Source of the DNA: Dioscorea cayenensis subsp. rotundata
Taxonomy: Eukaryota > Streptophyta > Magnoliopsida > Dioscoreales > Dioscoreaceae
DNA: 64,000 nt
Reading direction: 5' to 3'
NCBI RefSeq assembly: GCF_009730915.1
Contig: NC_052479.1
Location: 2,790,001 to 2,854,000, forward strand
Shown one piece after another: positions 56,701 through 64,000 of this stretch. Under the pieces are notes generated by a model, which saw only the letters and a program-made list of their open reading frames with translations, had not been told where the DNA came from and did not search any database. Each line of letters begins with the position of its first letter. The first letter of the stretch is position 1. The translations under genes and the position numbers were made by a program.

Positions 56701-59700
56701 TATGATTGAGTATCTTCAAATGATCTCATGATTAGTAATTCTTCAATCCAAGAAATTATCTGTATGAATATAGGATACCCACTATTATGTTTGCAGGCTT
56801 TTAAATGGTAACCGACTCTCTGGATTTCTTCCAAAAGAGATTGGTTTTCTTCCTAACTTGAATAGGATACAAATTGATGAGAACCAGATATCAGGTCCAA
56901 TTCCTACATCATTCGCAAATTTGAAGAGCATGAAGCATTTGTGAGTAGGTTTCAAATTATTATGATGTTCTGTAATTATTGAAAATATCTTTTTCTGATC
57001 AGTTTTTTTCCTTATTTTTAAGCCACATGAACAATAATTCGTTAAGCGGCCAAATTCCACTTGAGTTGTCTGGACTATCAAGTGTGTTTCACCTGTGAGT
57101 TAATTGCTACTTTATTTGTGCTTGTAGCACTCCAATCTTTTAGCTGTTGTGTGACGATGCATTTTTCTCCATGATTCTGCCTGCCACCTACAGTCTGCTG
57201 GACAATAACAAGTTATCGGGACATATTCCTCCAGAACTTGCAAAGATGCCCAGCTTGCAGATTCTGTGAGTACATCCTGACTAGTCTAAATGTTGCTTCA
57301 ATCATAACAATAGCATTTCCTTTTTTTTCACACTGATATGTTTTGTATGATATAGCACTAGCCTGTTTTTACTTTTTTTTTCTTTTTCTTTTTTTAATTG
57401 TGATGATTAGTTGGCTAGTGTGGAACTTTGTCAAAAACTTCAGAAATTAAGAAGGAATCTGAAGTAATCTAATAGTTCTTTGATCTTATAAGTGGGATAT
57501 TGAGAATTTGATGTCAGTGTTTAGGTATCAATTTTAATCGGCGCCATTTATGCAAGTTGGGGTTCACATTGTATCATGAATGTAGTATCTCAGCTACTGA
57601 CTTCTAAGATTTTAAAAGATGAGAAATGGATTTACTAAATTGATTCTTAAAATGCCTAATTTCAAGGTTATTTTGAGAATTCTGATGATAGTTCACCCTC
57701 AGTGCTATTATCCGTCAAATGTTACTATTTTGACCAATAGCTAACAAAGAAAGTTGATACTTCCTATTAAAGAAAAATATATGTTATGAACATTTTATAA
57801 TAAATATAAAGTTTACAGCTTTGTTGAGTCTTATATTCATGAGCCTACATTTGCTTTGAACTTAATCTGCCTTTTCTTGTTTCTTTGCAGCCAGCTTGAT
57901 AATAATAACTTCAGTGGGAGCACCGTTCCAACCCCTTTCGCAAATATGACTTCACTTCTTAAGCTGTATGTACATCTTCTTCTTGTCTACAAGGTTGTAG
58001 GATTTGAAATGCGACAATGAAGATTTATGTAGCTTCCTTGTTAGTTGTTACTGAGGTGTTCTCTATATGCAACTTAAATTGGAAGAGAGAAACAACATTG
58101 AGCTACATCTTCCTTCTGCCAAGAATATCTATGCTTGATTTCTTTTAACCATAATGTTCTGAGTTCATAGTTCTTATTATTTTTTCTTTGATTATAACCA
58201 TAATTGCTCTCATAGCATAGATAATTAAGCTCCTTTTACATATTAATATTTGCTCAAAGTTCAATTTTACCTTTTGGGTATTGTTGGCAGGAGCCTTAGG
58301 AACTGCAGCTTACGAGGAGCTGTTCCAGATTTGAGTATGATACCTCAACTTATATACCTGTAAGTACAGGCTTCTGCTTTTTGTTGTTTTAATAGATGTC
58401 AAAGCCTTCATTTATTTTGTTGTATTTTCATGATATTTTAGTTTAATTTCTCTAATCTTATTTTGTGAAATAATTTATGGTTTTTGCTAACAGAGATCTC
58501 AGCTGGAATCAGCTGGAGGGAACCATTCCATCTAATAAGCTTTCAGAGAACATAACCACAATGTAAGGGCCAATCCTCTTTTTCCAATCTGAATTACTAT
58601 AACCTGTTTTTCATGAACATTGCTGATTTTTTTTCCTCTCTTTCTCTTTTTCTTGTTTTCTTATATTTTGGCAGTGATCTGTCAAACAACAACCTTAATG
58701 GACCAATACCTTCCAACTTCTCACATCTTCCCAAACTTCAAAGATTGTAAGTATATTTTTTAACTGGTTTCTCTTTTAGCATATTTTCAATTTGAAAACT
58801 GTACATTTGTCCACTTTTATTCTTGTTTACCAGGTTATGTTATATTATCCTCTTCCTTTTTTTGCAGGTCTCTTGAAAACAATAAACTAAATGGTTCTGT
58901 TCCGTCGGCTATCTGGCAGAATATGCCATTATACGGAAATAAGAGTGTCCTCTTGTAGGACTTTTTGACCACAAAATGTGCATATATATATATCCTCTTT
59001 GCATATTTAACTAATATATTTGTTTTTGTACTTTTCAGGGATTTCCAAAATAATTCACTAACAGAACTTTCTGCCGCTTTCAGCATTCCAGAAAATGTTA
59101 CTGTCTTGTAAGCACTCTCCTTGTAGTAATAGTACACCTTTCACTAGTTGGCTAATAGAGCTTGTGTCAAATCTCTTGAGAACTGTTCAATAATTTTCTT
59201 CCTTTTATTGCAGCAATATGTGTGCATGCCAAAAATGATGATGATATAATTGCCTTTATTTACTTTTCCTGCCCTTACAAAATCCGTAAGATTAGTATGA
59301 CAAGAAATATCTGTTGAGTTATACTTCTGACATAGCTTACAATGCACATTTCGAATTTGTTTGTTGTATGATATAGAAGAGTCGTGTTAGGTGCAAACCA
59401 AACACATAATAAATAAGCTCTATTAGAATAACCAATAGTCCTACATTGGTTAAGACGGTGATGGTAAATATGGATGTGAGTGTATAAGCCTAGTCATAGA
59501 TCTTTCATAGTCCCACATTGGTTGAGTTGGTAAATATGGATCTGAATATAAAAGCCCGCATCTCTCATAGTCCCATGTTGATTAAGTTGGTAAATAACCA
59601 TGGATTATGAAATATTACTACTTTAACAATAGAAAAGAGACATTTTTAGATGTGTGACTATTGATAATCTCTAATAAGTAGAACTTGTAATGATATAATA

Positions 59701-62700
59701 TTATGCAAACAATTTTGGTTTGTGTTATGACCCTACCCAAATAACCCAATGACTGCTTAACAAGAAGCTTCTCAAATAAATAATCTACTGAAGGGTTGAC
59801 CATGCATCTCATATTGACTCATCCTAGAAAATACAATAAATTGCCTATTGTCCCTTTCATTGAAAATATTAATTAGTGGTGAGATCTTCGATTATAAGCA
59901 TGGTTTCATTCTTGAATGGTTTGCTAGGAGACAATTGTATGTTATACTTGCAGGTTGTGTCTAGAAGTTTCTGTGGATGGAACCAGAACAGCTTTCGTAC
60001 TATATGTTTTATGTCCTTGATTAATAATTTTCGTGGATTCCGACGGATGATTTCTATTGAGGAATAGTTAAAAGCAATTTAGTTATTGTTGTTCAAAGTT
60101 CTCAATTCATTGGCTTATTGAATGCAGGTTATATGGGAATCCTGTTTGTTCAGGCCAAATCAACATATCAAATCTTTGTCAGCCGGTCAACAAATCGTCA
60201 GCACCTGGAAGCTCACCAGACTCCAATAGTAGTTGTGGCTGCAATACAGATTTAGGCTATGAGTTCAACCAATTATCTCCCAGTACATGTTCTTGTTCCA
60301 TTCCATTTGGAATTGGGATTCGCTTGAAAAGTCCGGGAATATCATATTTTCATCCATACAAGGATGATTTCAAGGATTTCTTGACCAATAGGCTTAACCT
60401 GTACCGCAATCAATTATATGTTGATTCAGATATCTGGGAAGGTCGGAGGCTGAAGATGTACCTGAAGTTATTTCCAAGCAATACCAGTTTGTTTAATGAA
60501 AGTGAGATTTTACGAATTCGAGATATCTACAGTAGTTGGGAGATTACACTCCCAGGTATTTTTGGACCATATGAACTTCTCAACTTCACACTGGGACCAT
60601 ATGCAAATGGTACGTCTATCATATCTAAATGATATTTTGGATTAATTTACAGGGGTGGAAGTAAAAGAAAAATACGAGAGAAGGTGATGAATTCTATATA
60701 ATTAAAATAGAATTTGGTTAAGAGTAGAGCATTATAAAATATTTTATTGCATTTCATACATTTTTAATTAAATTATTAAACCATATGCATCCTGAGGAAC
60801 TCTCTTATATAGCATGCTTCTGGCTTAGAAATATAGAACTGGTTTGAATATAATTACCCTATCTTCCATAAATTGTCAATCCAAACTTTATTATTGATCT
60901 ACTGTTACTTGTAACTGAATACTATCTTATGAAACCATGTATCTCAACTAGTTTTGTTTAGGGACTAATTCACCAACATCCAAGGTTCTCCCTGTTTTAT
61001 CGTCTTAGCTTATACATTTGGTGACACTTGTGTTTTATTGATCAAGGGCCTAACTCCTTGAGAAATTAAAGTTTAGTAACTCAGAGATATGTTTTCTAAT
61101 AGGTTTACACAGTTTAAGGGTTATATGAAATGAACCAAACTATTTTAATGTATTTTTAATTGAATTTATATCAGTGTTGTTTATATTTTTGGAGATCCCT
61201 GAATGGATAAATAATGTGCTTTATATTTATTCTGAGCTAAGAATGTGATATAATATTTTTTTATTTGGTGTTGATCTTCCCTTTTTGCATTTCAAATTTG
61301 TTGTTTTTGAAATATCATAGTTGTTAGCTAGTGCTTTCCATCAAGGATTTTGTTATGTTGGTATTTTATGATTCATTTGTTATTGCAGTTATTCCAACTA
61401 CAGCCGCATCAGGATTAAGCAAGATTGCGATAGTAGGCATTGTCTTAGGGGCATGTCTTGGTGCAGCTTTTATATCAGCAACTGTTACAGTTTTTATTAT
61501 GAAGAAGCTCCCAAGAAATCAAAAGGGTTCTAAGAGACGTTTATGTAAGTCCTCTTACTTCCTTACAAATTAAATGTCTCACATAACTATAAAAGGTCAT
61601 GCATTAATGACAAAAATTATATCCATTGTACATGTCACATGTCATATGCAAACCAAACACATTGTATGGGCTTGATTCCGCTTGAAAATTTATGTTGAAC
61701 AGGATCAGAGACCCATACTTATATATTGATATTCATATTTACTAACTTAACCAATGTTGGGCTATTAGTGCTAAATTGTTTTACAGCAGTATGCACTGCT
61801 GTTTCATCTTGGTAAGTTATCATCATCTTGACGAGTATCTGAAATTGGTACTGTTTAATTGTATCTTCAGTAATAATACATATATCAGCTTTATGATCTG
61901 CTACGTATGATTTTAAGTGGGTGATAGTCAAATTGTTGGACCTTTCTTGACTTTAATGTTGAAATTGATGTAATTACCATAACATTTCAGTATTGTGATC
62001 TTGAATGTTATAAAAATCACCAGTTTCATACTCAGCATTTTTAACAGGAATGCGTCTGCGATTTTTGCAATAAAAAATAGTTGGCATATTTTATTCCAAA
62101 CTGCAAATAAAACTTTACTTCCAAAGCAATTTACATTATCCCAACTTAACACAAGCGTTTGAGTGCTTGAGAGATAATAAGATTTTTTTATTTATTTAAG
62201 ACAGTTGTATTATTTCTTCTTGATGTGGTAGATATTATGTTCTGTTAATTTCAAAGTAGTTGGTATGTTCCGAATTCAATAGAGTTTTTGAGAAATGAGG
62301 AACAAAAGGTTTATTTAAATCTTTTATCCTCATTTTATTCCCGATGCAAGCATGCTTTACTTTCATTTTTTTTTTCTTTTCCTATTTTCTTTATTTCCTA
62401 AAAATTCACCTAGAAGTTAATTCAACTCTGTAAAATGTAATGTATAGCAAATCATTTTGAATCGAAAAATACTCTTTTGTAACTTTAATTTTCCTTATGT
62501 AGTGTCTAGTTCAATCAAAATTGATGGTGTGAAAGGCTTTGCATTTGATGAAATGGCATTAGCAACAAGTAATTTTAACAGCTCCACTCAAGTTGGTGAA
62601 GGAGGATATGGCAAAGTATATAAGGGTGTTTTAGCAGATGGATCACTCGTAGCCATTAAGCGTGCACAAGAAGGATCATTGCAAGGTTCAAAAGAATTCT

Positions 62701-64000
62701 TCACTGAAATACAGTTGTTATCAAGGTTGCACCATCGTAACCTCGTTTCTTTGGTTGGATATTGTATTGAAGAAGGTGAACAGGTAAATCATCTATACAT
62801 GAAGCATCACAATGATATATACTTAAATTGACAATTTTGACTCACCTATACTTCAATTTCCAGACTTGTTTTGTTTACTATCAGTTTGAGCCAATTCTTA
62901 CATTAAATAAATTTAGTTTGGTTGTCGCTTGGTGAATTGCTTATTACTGATTGGCATATATTTATATATCTCTAGAATTTATCCATTTTGAAGATTTCTG
63001 ATTCATTAGCATTTTATATTCCATAAAACAGATTTTTTTTTTCACAATGCCCTTGATGTTGTTGGAAGCATTGTATTTGATAGTCCTACATTTACTGATT
63101 TAATAAATTTGGAATTGAATATATATGTCACAGTCTCGACCAATCAGCTTGACTGTTTAGTTTGAGTGGTTTGCAACTAGCAAGAAGGACCAAGCACACC
63201 TTTTTACTGCCGACAATCAAGTTTTGGATGTTACTGGCCAATTTTTGAATTAACCATTAAGCCTCTGTATAACTTCCAGTGTTCGACTTTTTACTTGTTT
63301 GCTTCAACTTTCTTGTAACTATATTGCAGATGTTGGTCTATGAATTCATACCAAATGGCACTTTGCGAGATCACCTTACAGGTAGGCATTTTGATTTTCT
63401 TTCTGCAATATCATTAATTGTTTATGGCATTGTCAACAGGCGTTTCTGATGTATGCTTTCTGATAGCCTTTTGTTGTTTGATGATTCCAAACTTGATACA
63501 AAATTAGTCTGTTTCATTTTGGGGAAATAACTACTTGGCCTCATAATCAAGTGCCTTTATTAACTTTCATGATATTTTTTAATTAGACAAGTTGAAGTTC
63601 AACACATAGATGTCACTACACTTTAGAAACCTACAACTAAATTTCTTTATCATAAATGGAGATCTTTTTAAGAAAAATTTTACATAGACGGCACAACACT
63701 AAAACACTTTCTCTTCAATGTATAAAATGTTTCCTGTCACATAGACACTGTGATTAGTTGTGTCTATGATTCTAACAGGTAAATCAAAAGAGCCAATGAA
63801 CTTTCCAGTGAGGTTGCGTGTTGCATTGGCTGCTGCCAAGGGCATCCTATATCTCCATACCGAAGCAGACCCTCCCATATTCCATCGAGATATTAAAGCC
63901 AGCAATATATTGCTGGACTCAAAGCTTGTTGCCAAAGTTGCTGATTTTGGACTTTCTCGGCTTGCCCCTGTACCAGATTTTGAAGGTGCAACACCTGATC
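53720..64000 (+). CDS. LRR receptor-like kinase (LRR-VIII-1 type), 3' end cut by the window
   Basis: Eighteen coding exons join in frame (about 772 residues): 53720-53822, 54249-54396, 55273-55344, 55558-55629, 56797-56940, 57023-57094, 57194-57265, 57891-57965, 58291-58359, 58494-58562, 58675-58746, 58868-58954, 59039-59107, 60128-60609, 61389-61544, 62503-62783, 63330-63381 and 63779-64000. Order of domains: signal peptide ([17 protein letters not shown]), LRR cap ([22 protein letters not shown]), about a dozen LRRs mostly one per 69-75-bp exon, a cysteine-containing extracellular block (exon 14), one membrane segment ([19 protein letters not shown]) and the kinase domain. Kinase marks are [27 protein letters not shown] and DFGLSRL, so an RD-type, apparently catalytic kinase. 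It should sit in the plasma membrane; the ligand is unknown. The layout resembles Arabidopsis At1g06840-type kinases (from memory). Confidence 0.93.
55495..55550 (+). repeat. TTC microsatellite forming a polypyrimidine tract
   Basis: About nineteen ttc/ctt units end a few bases before the acceptor tttgtag of exon 4 (exon starts at 55558) in the receptor kinase gene. Confidence 0.95.
59436..59600 (+). repeat. Three diverged copies of a tagtcccacattggtt motif
   Basis: Copies begin at 59436, 59508 and 59568 (72 and 60 bp apart), each followed by a gttggtaaatatggat-like string and, in two cases, tataagcc or aaaagccc. They lie in the 1-kb intron between exons 13 and 14 of the receptor kinase gene. 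The motif is common as dispersed repeats in plant genomes (general knowledge). Confidence 0.75.

Noticed and set aside
62457..62502. Upstream extension of the kinase frame at exon 16
   Set aside because: A clear acceptor (tatgtag) at 62502 and phase matching with exon 15 show that the upstream codons are intron.

Overview
This is a nuclear segment of a flowering plant. It has spliced genes with GT-AG introns, plant-specific families (P- and E-class pentatricopeptide repeat proteins, an LRR receptor kinase, a plant ATG18), AT-rich intergenic DNA and plant transposons (Mutator-like, PIF/Harbinger, Stowaway/Tourist MITEs, a Tat-type Ty3/gypsy element, a copia-like solo LTR). The intronless, very GC-rich E-class PPR gene hints at a monocot, but I cannot name the species. 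I see no rRNA gene, confident tRNA gene, CRISPR array or bacterial-type operon.

Layout. 1-3860: the 5' part of a Mutator-like element (MULE) on the minus strand, running off the left edge, with a 66-bp minisatellite in one intron. 4513-6462: a two-exon P-class PPR gene (-). 6884-7203: a foldback MITE with a perfect 10-bp target duplication and termini like those of the MULE. 7760-9331: a RING-H2 E3 ligase gene with a C-terminal membrane anchor (-), followed upstream by a long leader region to about 12.0 kb. 14.4-17.7 kb: two damaged, partial copies of an ATG18 gene. 17786-19539: an E-class PPR gene (-) with one frameshift. 20716-24491: the intact four-coding-exon ATG18 gene (-), leader to about 25.6 kb. 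25.6-33.0 kb: gene-free AT-rich DNA with MITEs. 32982-41317: a Ty3/gypsy retrotransposon of the Tat type with LTRs, a 5-bp target duplication, gag-pro-RT-RNaseH plus a second RNase H, an antisense ORF and no integrase. 42093-43155: a solo LTR. 43477-47784: a decayed PIF/Harbinger element with two divergent genes separated by 172-bp tandem repeats and carrying a nested Stowaway MITE. 47.8-52.5 kb: more MITEs and simple repeats. 53720-64000: the first 18 coding exons of an LRR receptor-like kinase (+), cut by the right edge inside the kinase domain.

How the genes relate. The five host genes (two organelle-type PPR proteins, a membrane RING ligase, the autophagy PROPPIN ATG18 and a receptor kinase) are unrelated by pathway, and nothing suggests a cluster. 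The window is mainly a record of duplication and transposition: tandem duplication of part of ATG18, duplication of a splice-acceptor region in the PPR gene, nested transposons, and a non-autonomous retrotransposon with young LTRs but old-looking coding damage. I found no convincing new biochemical system. The best leads are the ATG18 duplication, the MULE/MITE terminus relationship, the Harbinger promoter repeats and the integrase-less Tat element.
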